This document shows, piece after piece, positions 14,383-21,897 of a stretch of DNA of 45,932 nt (position 1 is its first letter; every line of letters begins with the position of its first letter). Both the position numbers and the translations under genes were made by a program. Source of the stretch: a virus; IMG/VR virus record IMGVR_UViG_3300045454_000127, positions 1-45,932 of that record; one strand, given 5' to 3'. The notes below the pieces were generated by a model that saw nothing but the letters and a program-made list of their open reading frames with translations, ran no database searches and was not told the origin of the DNA.

Positions 14383-15641
14383 GCATTCAGGTCATGACAT
14401 GGGTGTTCCGGCAGACGCTGCCGCCGCGCGAGAAGGTCGCGGCACTCGCGATCGCGGACGAGGCCGACGACACCGGGCTTTGTTTCACCCGCAACTCGCT
14501 GCTCGCGGCGAAGGCCTCGCTTTCGCCCGGTACGTTCAAGCGCGCGGTGAAGCAGCTCGTGGAATGGGGCATGCTCGAAACCAAGCCGCAGTTCACCGTC
14601 ACCGGGCGGCAGACTACGAACCTGATCCAGCTTCGCATCGACCGCGACGTGCCGTTCGAGGTCGCGGAAGCCGTGAAAGAGGAGGGGTCCAAGTTTAACC
14701 CCACCCCCGCCGGGGATTCGGAAAACGCAACGAAACCAGCACCTTCCGATGGTGACCCCATGGAGGGGGTCCAGATTGGACCCCTAGCAAATGCTGCAAA
14801 TTCCGGGGGGGAGGGAGTCAATCTGAACCCCACGGGGGGGTCACAGCTGGACCCCTCGGGGGAGTCAACTGCTGACTCCCCTATAACCCGTTTTAATACC
14901 CCATCTTTAAACTCAGCCGCGGTCGTGCCGAATTTCGGATCGGTCAAACCGCCGCCGCTGCCCGTACGCAAGGCAGCAGGCTCGGCAGGAGAGCAGGAAA
15001 CGATCGACCGCGACTCGTCGCAGTTCATCGCCGAACAGTTCGAGCGGCTGAAGACGATCTACCAGCAGTTCAACAAGGCTACCTTCATCGGCAGCGAGCC
15101 GTTGCCGTGGGCGAAGTTCCGGAAACTGCCGTTCGAGAAGCGGCACGAGGCCGAAACGAAGCTGCCGCTCTACTTCAAGGGCTTCAACGCCGCCTACGCA
15201 CGCTGGCAGACCGCGAAGCCTTCCGAGCGCGGACCAAAACCCAAATGTGCGTCGCTGCGCGACTACATCTGCGGCGAGATGTTCGAAAAGATCGGCTGGC
15301 CTTCCGCGCCCGTGGCGCCGCCGAAGCCGCCGCCGGCTGCGTGGTGTGCCGCCATCAAATCGGCGCCGCGCTCGCAGTTCGACGAGGGTGCGGTGTTCGT
15401 GCAGGCCGAGAGCCAGTCCTTCCGCGACTGGAAGGCGGCCGAGCGGCGCGCGGGCGCGGTCGCGCTCGGTGCGCGCAAGTTCGTGCGGCGCGCCGAAGAC
15501 AGCGACCAGATTGCGTGGAGCGGCTACGGGCTGTTCTACGCATCGGAAACGCCGCCTAGCGAGGAAGATTTCGAGGACCGGATCGCCGGTCGAACAACGT
15601 CCGGAGGCGATCCGGGCAACAGAACAAGGGGTGCGGCATGA
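14379..15641 (+). CDS. Replication initiator-like winged-helix protein
   Basis: A 420-residue protein with an N-terminal winged-helix domain of the kind found in phage replication initiators: VMTWVFRQTLPPREKVAALAIADEADDTG, then FTRNSLLAAKASLSPGTFKRAVKQL and GMLETKPQF (residues 5-80, quoted in parts below 20). Residues about 102-168 are low complexity because their DNA carries five palindromic iterons. The C-terminal half (about 210-400) is conserved-looking and may hold the primosome-contact region. This organisation is that of lambda O, whose gene contains the origin. The next gene overlaps by ATGA. No helicase gene is present, so host DnaB is probably recruited. Confidence 0.8.
   Translation: MSIQVMTWVFRQTLPPREKVAALAIADEADDTGLCFTRNSLLAAKASLSPGTFKRAVKQLVEWGMLETKPQFTVTGRQTTNLIQLRIDRDVPFEVAEAVKEEGSKFNPTPAGDSENATKPAPSDGDPMEGVQIGPLANAANSGGEGVNLNPTGGSQLDPSGESTADSPITRFNTPSLNSAAVVPNFGSVKPPPLPVRKAAGSAGEQETIDRDSSQFIAEQFERLKTIYQQFNKATFIGSEPLPWAKFRKLPFEKRHEAETKLPLYFKGFNAAYARWQTAKPSERGPKPKCASLRDYICGEMFEKIGWPSAPVAPPKPPPAAWCAAIKSAPRSQFDEGAVFVQAESQSFRDWKAAERRAGAVALGARKFVRRAEDSDQIAWSGYGLFYASETPPSEEDFEDRIAGRTTSGGDPGNRTRGAA
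14684..14881 (+). repeat. Palindromic iterons, candidate replication origin
   Basis: Five related dyads with arms near GGGGTYCA and TGRACCCC lie in the initiator gene: 14684-14702, 14766-14784 (GGGGTCCA-GAT-TGGACCCC, perfect), 14813-14831, 14837-14855, and 14859-14881 (GGGGAGTCA-N5-TGACTCCCC, perfect). The first four are 19 bases with a 3-base centre. The final three are packed about 22-24 bases apart, two helical turns. They are the expected binding sites for the encoded initiator. Confidence 0.8.
14881..14915 (+). other. AT-rich segment next to iterons, candidate unwinding element
   Basis: Directly after the last iteron the sequence becomes about two-thirds A+T (TATAA, TTTTAATA and TTTAAACT blocks) in a strongly GC-rich genome. 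In lambda the same order, iterons then an AT-rich stretch inside gene O, marks the origin and its melting site. Confidence 0.65.
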
Positions 15642-16309
15642 CGAAGAAAAACAAGCAGCCGAAGGACTACAAGACGCTCGCGGCGGCGATGGAAGCGAAA
15701 GACGACATGTACGCGCGGGCGCCGAGCGTGCGGCTCGACCGGCCGCGTTCGAAAATCGCGCGGGTCGAGAAGGCGTGGCATGCGATCCGCACCCAGCCCC
15801 TGATGGAGGCGAAGGTCGCGGCGCGGATGATCGGCGACTACGAGTTCGGCAAGATGAAGATCGGGCACTACCTGCCGCTGACCAAGATTTCGTTCGAGCG
15901 CATGCGGCGCATGGTGATCGCCTCGCGCGCGCTGTTTCCCGGCATCGTGTTCGTGCACTTTCCGGACGAGGAGGCGGAAGCCAAGGGCTTCGAGAAGCTG
16001 CGCGGTTGGCCGGGCTTCATCAACATGCTGCGCTCGGGCAACCCGCGCACCGGCCCCTGGGGTGAGATCGAGGCGATCGGCATCCGCACGCTGATGGAGC
16101 AGGAACTACAGTTGTCCACAGCCAGCAAGAAGCTGAAAATGCCCTATGCAGTCGGCGATCGGGTGCAGCTTACGGGCACGAACCCGTTTGCCGGCTTCCG
16201 GGCGATGATCGAGGAAGTTGCGCCGAACGAACGAATCACTATGTTGCTGGACGTGTTCGGCCGGAAGACGCGCATGACCGTCGATCCGGGCGAGGTGATC
16301 AAGGTCTAG
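15638..16309 (+). CDS. NusG paralogue, candidate late antiterminator
   Basis: A 223-residue protein with both NusG domains. The NGN domain (about 47-150) shows AWHAIRTQPLMEAKVAARM, YLPLTKIS and RALFPGIVFVHF followed by GWPGFINML. The KOW domain (about 168-223) reads YAVGDRVQLTGTNPFAGF, then IEEV and a VFGRKTRMTVDPGEV ending typical of NusG. Host NusG binds RNA polymerase; specialised paralogues such as RfaH and LoaP suppress pausing and termination on chosen operons. It is the last early gene, just upstream of a hairpin leader and intrinsic terminator before the late genes, so a late antitermination role is a strong inference. Confidence 0.88.
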   Translation: MTKKNKQPKDYKTLAAAMEAKDDMYARAPSVRLDRPRSKIARVEKAWHAIRTQPLMEAKVAARMIGDYEFGKMKIGHYLPLTKISFERMRRMVIASRALFPGIVFVHFPDEEAEAKGFEKLRGWPGFINMLRSGNPRTGPWGEIEAIGIRTLMEQELQLSTASKKLKMPYAVGDRVQLTGTNPFAGFRAMIEEVAPNERITMLLDVFGRKTRMTVDPGEVIKV

Positions 16310-16373
16310 ACGCAACCGAGGGGGCGTCTGGCACTGATGCCGGGGAGCTTCGAGGGCTCGCTACAACGCAAAC

Positions 16374-16388
16374 GGCTCGAAACGAGCC
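16374..16388 (+). promoter_or_regulatory. Late leader hairpin
   Basis: GGCTCG-AAA-CGAGCC forms a tight 6-bp hairpin in the leader between the NusG paralogue and the late genes. Its 3' arm can instead pair with AGGGCTCG at 16353-16360 (an 8-bp arm with CGAGCCCT, 16383-16390), so two structures compete. It could recruit the antiterminator or act as a weak terminator (CTTTG follows). Confidence 0.5.
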
Positions 16389-16427
16389 CTTTGCTCCTGC
16401 CGGAGGCATGCAGACCGAAAACGAATG

Positions 16428-16452
16428 ACCGCGCCATCGAGCGCGGTTTTTT
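16428..16452 (+). terminator. Intrinsic terminator before late operon
   Basis: ACCGCGC-CATCGA-GCGCGGT followed by six T residues: a 7-bp GC-rich stem with a clean U tract. It lies 118 bases after the NusG paralogue and 11 bases before the first late gene, so it should separate early from late transcription unless read through. Confidence 0.88.
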
Positions 16453-16463
16453 CGTTCTAGGGC

Positions 16464-17225
16464 ATGCTCACCATCGGCGTGAAAACCAACGTCAACGAGA
16501 TCAAGCGCGTCCTGAACGACCAGCGGCGCCGCAAAGCCCCGCTCGCGGTCGCGGTTGCGCTGACCAAGACCGCGAAAAGCGTGCAGCAGTCGCAGTATCT
16601 CGAAATGGCCTCGGTCTTCGACCAGCCGACCCGCTTCACGCTGAACTCGCTCTACGTGCGTCCGGCCAAGCCCAACGATCCGAAGGCGAGCGTTGAGTTC
16701 AAGGAGGGCTTCGGCTCGATCCCGGCGTTCCGCTACCTGCAGCCGCAGATCGAAGGCGGCACGCGCGTGCACAAAGGCTTCGAGCGCGCGCTGATCCGGG
16801 CAGGCCACATGCGCAAGGACGAGTTCGCCGTACCCGGCAAGCATGCCGAACTCGACCAGCACGGCAACATGAAGGGCAGCTTCATCACGCGCGTGCTGTC
16901 GCAGCTAGGCGCTGCCGAGCATTCTTCAGGGTACATGGCCAACATGACCAAACGGTCCCGGAAAGGGAACGTGAAGCGGGCAGGCGGCCGGTATTTCATC
17001 ATGGGGCGTGGTCGGACCGGCAGCCGCGCTGAGCGAAACGTGCAGCCGGGCATCTACCTCCGCGCGCCCACCGGGGCGGCCTACCTGATCATCGCGTTCG
17101 TGAAAGCGCCGAAGTACCAGAAGCGGTACGACCACTATGGTGTCGCCGAGCGCGTGGTCGATCTCGAACTGGAACTCGAAATGTCGAAGGCCTTCGAGAA
17201 GTACTGCGGCATGCCGCGCCGCTGA
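16464..17225 (+). CDS. First late gene, putative virion-associated protein, 253 aa
   Basis: I do not recognise a characterised family with certainty. The protein is basic and begins with a helix seen in tail-completion-like phage proteins (NEIKRVLNDQRRRKAPLAVA; ALTKTAKSVQQSQYLEMASVFDQPTRFTLNSLYV). It then has a beta-rich middle (FRYLQPQIEGGTRVHKGFER) and a C-terminal segment around GIYLRAPTGAAYLIIAF. Related unnamed proteins occur next to terminase genes in other lambdoid phages. It is the first gene after the leader terminator. Confidence 0.7.
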   Translation: MLTIGVKTNVNEIKRVLNDQRRRKAPLAVAVALTKTAKSVQQSQYLEMASVFDQPTRFTLNSLYVRPAKPNDPKASVEFKEGFGSIPAFRYLQPQIEGGTRVHKGFERALIRAGHMRKDEFAVPGKHAELDQHGNMKGSFITRVLSQLGAAEHSSGYMANMTKRSRKGNVKRAGGRYFIMGRGRTGSRAERNVQPGIYLRAPTGAAYLIIAFVKAPKYQKRYDHYGVAERVVDLELELEMSKAFEKYCGMPRR

Positions 17226-17330
17226 AATCGCCGTAAATGGCGAAGTGGAATGGCAACGGGTCCTTCCTGCGGTTCTGCCAACTGCGGGTAATTCGAACCC
17301 CGGCTATTCAGCAGTCTCGCGAGTTTTTAG

Positions 17331-17370
17331 AAGCCTAAACAGACTAAAGAAAAAGCCTAAAGAACTAAAG
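17331..17370 (+). repeat. A-rich direct repeats upstream of small terminase
   Basis: AAGCCTAAACAGACTAAAG (17331-17349) is repeated almost exactly as AAGCCTAAAGAACTAAAG (17353-17370), 22 bases apart. The tract is purine- and A-rich in a GC-rich genome, with an inverted match (GTTTTTAG) just before it. The 154-base gap it occupies also holds TCGCC-N6-GGCGA at 17229-17244. A terminase-binding (cos or pac) site is the natural guess. Confidence 0.5.
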
Positions 17371-17379
17371 GGGCGCGTA

Positions 17380-18054
17380 GTGAATGGCTCTGCGGTTCCG
17401 GAACTTCTCAGCAAAGGCGAGTACGCGCGGCTGATCGGTGTGACGCCCGGACGGGTATCTCAATACATCTCCGAGGGAAAGCTTTCAGGCGAGGCCCTCA
17501 AGGGCGAGGGCCGGACCGCACAAATCCGCGTTGCCGTCGCGAACCAGCAGTTGAACCTGCGTCTCGATATCTCGCAGCGGCTCGGTAATGGCATCAACAC
17601 GCGGCTCGATCAGGGACCGCGTCCAGCGGCGGCTGACGCACTTCCGCTGGCAGCGCCGCCGGCCGGGGATTCGGTCGAGGAACAGATCAAGCGCGCACGG
17701 CTGCGCCAGATCGAACTCGACAACCGCAAGAGTGCCGAAGACGCGGCCCTTCGGGCCGGCAAGCTGATCGACGCCGAGGCGGTACGTCAAAGCCAAGGCC
17801 GCGCCTTCGCCCGCCTGGTCGCAGGCTTCGAGGGCTCGCTCGCCGACTTCGCGACCGCGATCGCGAACAAGTTCAGCCTTCAGCAGCGCGACGTGCTGCA
17901 CGAACTCAAGATGGAATGGCGCAACGTGCGCGCTCGGAATGCCAAGGATCTGCAGACGGCGGCGGAACAGCTGCCGCAGGAATCGCAGATCGAGCTCGAA
18001 GACGGCGCCGCGATCGACGAAGCCGAGCCCGTGCCGGAAGACGCCGCCGCATGA
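17380..18054 (+). CDS. Terminase small subunit (Nu1-like)
   Basis: A 224-residue DNA-packaging protein. Residues about 10-40 form a helix-turn-helix (LLSKGEYARLIGVTPGRVSQ then YISEGKL), the standard Nu1-type DNA-binding start. The centre has RARLRQIELDNRKSAEDAALRAGKL and an ALL-helix region, and the C terminus is acidic, as needed to contact the large subunit. GTG 17380 is preferred because AAGGGG lies 6-7 bases upstream; the frame is open further upstream but without a site. The stop overlaps the large subunit start by ATGA. Confidence 0.82.
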   Translation: MNGSAVPELLSKGEYARLIGVTPGRVSQYISEGKLSGEALKGEGRTAQIRVAVANQQLNLRLDISQRLGNGINTRLDQGPRPAAADALPLAAPPAGDSVEEQIKRARLRQIELDNRKSAEDAALRAGKLIDAEAVRQSQGRAFARLVAGFEGSLADFATAIANKFSLQQRDVLHELKMEWRNVRARNAKDLQTAAEQLPQESQIELEDGAAIDEAEPVPEDAAA

Positions 18055-19994
18055 CGATCCACATCGTGAACGCCGAGCGGCTGGCGATGGAAGCGGCCGC
18101 GGCGGCCATCAAGCCGCCGCCGCCGGTCGACTATCTTGCCTGGGCCGAGCGCAACATCGTCTTCACGGAGCGCGAGAGCCAGTTTCCCGGCCCATACAAC
18201 CGGGACCTGTTTCGCTATTTCGACGAGCCGCTGCGCGCGCTTTCGCCAGACGATCCGTGCCGCATCGTGACCGTGATGGGCTCCGCCCAGGTCGGCAAGA
18301 CCGTCATCGGCAACGTGTTCACGCTCGGGTCCGTGCACATGGATCCCGGCGACTTTCTCGTCATTCATCCGACCGACGACAACGCGCGGCGCTGGTCGAA
18401 GATGAAACTGACGCCGATGCTGCGGAACACGACCGCGCTGTCGCCGCTGTTTTCGGTCAAGTCGCGCGACGGCTCGGACTCCGTGCTCTACAAGGAACGC
18501 ACCGACGGTCTCGGCGCGATCCTGATTTCCGGTGCGAACTCACCAGCCTCGCTTTCGCAGGTCACGGTGCGGCGGCAGTCGCAGGACGATCTCTCGAAGT
18601 GGGAGGTCAACGACGCCGGCGACCCCGAGGCGCAGGCCGACAACCGCTCCCGCGGCGTCGTCTTCGCGAAGATTCTGAAGATATCGACGCCGCTCGTGAT
18701 GCCGGGATGCCGCATCACGAAGAACTACGAAGCCGGAAGTCAGGAGCGCCCATACGTTCCTTGCCCGTCATGCAAGTACAAGCAGGTTCTCGAATGGGAG
18801 AACATGCTGGAGCATCTCGATCCGGCGAAGCCCGAGGACGCGCACTTCACCTGCGTCTCCTGCGGGGTCGAGATCAGGGAGCATCACCGCAAGCAGCTGC
18901 TCTCCGGACTCGAGTGGCGCGCCGAGAATCCGGGCGCGAAGCGCTGGCACAGGTCATTCTGGATTTGGTCGGCCTACTCGTTCCTGCAGACATGGGAGCA
19001 GATCGCCCGCGAATGGTTCAAGTCCAAGGGCGATGCCGACGCGGAGAAGACGTTCGCGAACGATACGACCGGCAAGGCCTACCGCGGCGCGTCTGAATCG
19101 CCTCCATGGGAAAAGCTTCGCGACCGCGCGAGCGCCTCGGACTACGCGCGCGGCCAGATCCCGCAGGGTGCGATCCTGCTGTTCATGGGGCTCGACTGCC
19201 AGATCGACCGCGTCGAGTGGCAACTGGTCGGCTTCGGCCGCGACCGCCGGACCTTCGTGGTCGACTACGGAATCGAGCCCGGGCACATCACCGACGAGAA
19301 GTGCCAGGAGCGGCTGCTCGCACGGCTGAACATCCAGCGCTGGAAGAATAGCTACGGCCAGCCGCTCGGCGTCGATCTCGCCGCGATCGACGGCAACGCA
19401 TGGACCGAAGACGTCTGGGAATTCGCGAAGAAAGTCCCGATGTCGAAACTGATCATGGTGCGCGGCCGCGGCGAGGATGCCGCACCGCGTCTGATGCGTG
19501 TGAAGAAGGAACGCAACACGCGAACCGGCAAGCTCCTGCGGTATGCCAAGCGCTTCTACAACTTCAACACGTCGATCCTGAAGATGGCGCTCTATCGCAA
19601 CGCCACGAACGAAGACCGCGAGAAGCGCGGCTTCGTCGGCTTCCCGCGCGGGCTGGAGGATACCTATTTCCAGCAGCTCGCCGCCGAGCGGCGCGTCATG
19701 GTCAAGCGGCACGGCTTTCTGGTGCCGCGCTGGGAGATCGATCCCGGTCAGGCGAACGAAGCGCTCGACACCTACTGCCAGGCCTGGGCGGCGGCGACCA
19801 AGTTCGGCGTGATCGACATGCCCGAAGCGGTCTGGGACCGGTACGAAGGCGAGCGCGAAGTCGCGCCGAAGGAAGTGCAGGGCGATCTCGAGGATTTGCT
19901 GCACCGGCCGGCGGCTGCGAAGCCCGACGCCAAGCCCGACAAAAATCCCGCGAAGGCCACACCCTTCGCAAGCCTGTCCAAGCTGAATCAGTGA
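18051..19994 (+). CDS. Terminase large subunit (GpA family)
   Basis: A 647-residue packaging ATPase and nuclease of the lambda gpA family. The ATPase Walker A is GSAQVGKT (77-84), preceded by YNRDLFRYFDEP and followed by FLVIHPTDDNARRWSK. A zinc-ribbon-like region with CPSC and CVSC pairs lies near 230-275. The nuclease domain begins near residue 380 at FMGLDCQIDRVEWQLVGF, with Asp in place of the family GVD..DRLE motif, and ends after YCQAWAAATKFGV. The C terminus is Lys/Ala/Pro-rich. It cuts concatemers at cos and drives DNA into proheads with the small subunit. Confidence 0.95.
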   Translation: MTIHIVNAERLAMEAAAAAIKPPPPVDYLAWAERNIVFTERESQFPGPYNRDLFRYFDEPLRALSPDDPCRIVTVMGSAQVGKTVIGNVFTLGSVHMDPGDFLVIHPTDDNARRWSKMKLTPMLRNTTALSPLFSVKSRDGSDSVLYKERTDGLGAILISGANSPASLSQVTVRRQSQDDLSKWEVNDAGDPEAQADNRSRGVVFAKILKISTPLVMPGCRITKNYEAGSQERPYVPCPSCKYKQVLEWENMLEHLDPAKPEDAHFTCVSCGVEIREHHRKQLLSGLEWRAENPGAKRWHRSFWIWSAYSFLQTWEQIAREWFKSKGDADAEKTFANDTTGKAYRGASESPPWEKLRDRASASDYARGQIPQGAILLFMGLDCQIDRVEWQLVGFGRDRRTFVVDYGIEPGHITDEKCQERLLARLNIQRWKNSYGQPLGVDLAAIDGNAWTEDVWEFAKKVPMSKLIMVRGRGEDAAPRLMRVKKERNTRTGKLLRYAKRFYNFNTSILKMALYRNATNEDREKRGFVGFPRGLEDTYFQQLAAERRVMVKRHGFLVPRWEIDPGQANEALDTYCQAWAAATKFGVIDMPEAVWDRYEGEREVAPKEVQGDLEDLLHRPAAAKPDAKPDKNPAKATPFASLSKLNQ

Positions 19995-20002
19995 GCGCGC
20001 GC

Positions 20003-20239
20003 ATGACCCTCGAGCAGATCGACCTCGCGATCACCAAACTCGAAGAAACCAAGCTTGCGATCCTGACCGGCACGCAGCGCGTGAAGGGCTCCTATCAGGG
20101 CGGGAGCATCGAGCTCGCGACGGCAACGCCGGAGCAGATCGAAATGGAGCTCACCCGCCTCCGTATTCTGCGCTCGCGCATCACCGGCGAGCCGTCCGGC
20201 ATGCGCCCGATCCGCCCCGGTTTCTCCAGCCGGTACTGA
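20003..20239 (+). CDS. gpW-like head-tail connector
   Basis: A 78-residue protein with the gpW plan: an N-terminal helix (EQIDLAITKLEETKLAILTG), a short beta pair around GSYQGGSIELATAT and a second helix, ending in RPIRPGF. Lambda gpW is 68 residues and sits between gpA and gpB, exactly this position. Either the GTG at 19991 (in the terminase stop) or the ATG at 20003 could start it; ATG is used because the family begins at the helix. Confidence 0.85.
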   Translation: MTLEQIDLAITKLEETKLAILTGTQRVKGSYQGGSIELATATPEQIEMELTRLRILRSRITGEPSGMRPIRPGFSSRY

Positions 20240-20248
20240 GGAACAAGA

Positions 20249-21886
20249 ATGGCAAACGCCGCGCTTTTGTCTGCCGCTACCCTCTCGGCGACGCGCCTGA
20301 AGGCCAGCGCCTCGGTCTACAAGACCGAGCGCGGTCATGGGCGCGCGCCGCACGCGGCGGCCGATCTCGGCATGCAGTCGCTGCTCGGCTGGGCACCGCC
20401 GAACCTCTCGGCGGATGCCGAGTGGCTCTACGACCGCGACATCTCGACCGCGCGCATTCGCGATCTACTGCGCAACGACGGCTGGGGGCAGGCGATCGTC
20501 GATCGCCAGGTCGACATGGCCGTCGGCGCGAACTTCCGCCTGTCGGCGAAGCCCGACGCGCTGGCGCTCGGGATTTCGCAGGATCAGGCGGACGAACTCG
20601 CGACCAGGATCGAGGTCAAGTGGCGTGCCTTCGCCGAGGACCCGACCTTCCGTTGCGATGCCGAGCGCATGTCGCCGTTCGCCGGCATCATCGGGCTGGC
20701 CTGCCGCGAGCTCGTGGGCGTCGGCGAGGCACTCGGCGTGCTGCGCTGGCTGCCGCGCGAGAACTGGCCTTACGCGACCGCGATCCACATCGTGGACGCC
20801 GACCGGCTGAGCAATCCGCACGGCCAGATGGATTCGACCGAACTGCGCGGCGGTGTCGCGCTGGGTTCGAGCGGTGAGCCGATCGGCTATCACATCCGCC
20901 GCAGCCATCCGGGCGACGTCGGGATCGATGCAGCGTTGCTGGAGTGGGACTACGTTTCCCGATTCGACAACGTGAACGGCTGGGAGCGCCCGAAGGTTCT
21001 GCACTGCTTCGAGCGCCGACGCCCGGGCCAGCATCGCGGGATTTCGCGGCTTGCCGCCGCGCTCGTGAAGATGCGGTTGCTCAACCGCTACTCCGAATCC
21101 GAAGTGAAGGCCGCCGCGATCAACGGCTCGATCATCGGCGCGATCTACACACAGCTCGGCGCGGAATACTCCGCCGAAATCCTCGGCGAGGAAGGCTCGG
21201 CGAAGGCGCTCGGCGAACTGTCCGACGCGCGCGGCGAATTCTACGGCGGACGGCGCGTGCTGGACGACGCGAAGTTCATCACCATGTTTCCGACCGACCG
21301 GCTCGACCTCAACACGCAGCCGCGTCAGGTCACGGGCTTCCCACAGTTTCAGACCGCCTTCCTGCAGGCCTTCGCGGCGTCGATCGGTATTTCCTACGAG
21401 CAGTTGTCGATGGACTGGAGCCGCACGAACTATTCCTCGGCGCGCGCCGCACTCAACGAGGTGTGGCGCTCGATCCTGCGGCTACGCGCGAACCTGATCT
21501 GGGGCTATGCCCAGCCGATCTATACCGCGTGGCTCGAGGATGCCTTCGACACCGGCGAGATCGACGTGCCCGCCGGCGCGCCGGATTTCTATGACGCGCC
21601 CGCCGCCTATGTGCGCGCCGACTGGATCGGCCCGCCGCGCGGCTATGTCGATCCGGTCAAGGAGGCGCAGGCCGCGCTCCTCCGCCGTCAGGCCGGGCTC
21701 ACCACGCTCGAGAAGGAAGTCGCGGAGCAGGGCGGCGATATGGAACAGACGCTGCAGGCGCTCGCGCGCGAAAACAAGCTGCTCGCGCGCTACGGCATTC
21801 GCCTGCCGGCGGCCGCCGTCACCTCGGCGAAAGACGAGGGCGACGAAGAGGAAGCCAACGCAAAGCGCGACGAGCGCGCGCAATAG
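20249..21886 (+). CDS. Portal protein (lambda gpB family)
   Basis: A 545-residue portal. Family blocks include ADAEWLYDRDISTARIRDLL followed by RNDGWGQAIVDRQVDMAVG, HIVDADRLSNP, GYHIRRSHPGD, VLHCFERRRPGQHRGISRL and AFAASIGISYEQLSMDWSRTNYSSARAAL (each in the usual order). Twelve copies form the DNA channel at the head vertex. The C terminus has the charged helices and tail seen in gpB. It is 9 bases after gpW and 11 bases before the protease/scaffold gene. Confidence 0.95.
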   Translation: MANAALLSAATLSATRLKASASVYKTERGHGRAPHAAADLGMQSLLGWAPPNLSADAEWLYDRDISTARIRDLLRNDGWGQAIVDRQVDMAVGANFRLSAKPDALALGISQDQADELATRIEVKWRAFAEDPTFRCDAERMSPFAGIIGLACRELVGVGEALGVLRWLPRENWPYATAIHIVDADRLSNPHGQMDSTELRGGVALGSSGEPIGYHIRRSHPGDVGIDAALLEWDYVSRFDNVNGWERPKVLHCFERRRPGQHRGISRLAAALVKMRLLNRYSESEVKAAAINGSIIGAIYTQLGAEYSAEILGEEGSAKALGELSDARGEFYGGRRVLDDAKFITMFPTDRLDLNTQPRQVTGFPQFQTAFLQAFAASIGISYEQLSMDWSRTNYSSARAALNEVWRSILRLRANLIWGYAQPIYTAWLEDAFDTGEIDVPAGAPDFYDAPAAYVRADWIGPPRGYVDPVKEAQAALLRRQAGLTTLEKEVAEQGGDMEQTLQALARENKLLARYGIRLPAAAVTSAKDEGDEEEANAKRDERAQ

Positions 21887-21897
21887 GGAAACCGGAC

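Noticed and set aside
16337-16696. Open frame crossing the late leader and terminator
   Set aside because: It runs through the terminator and overlaps the first late gene in another frame, with no ribosome site or motif.
17285-17305. tRNA T-arm-like TTCGAACC segment before the small terminase, considered as an attachment site
   Set aside because: The 5-bp T stem and the rest of a cloverleaf are missing on both strands, and no integrase is present.
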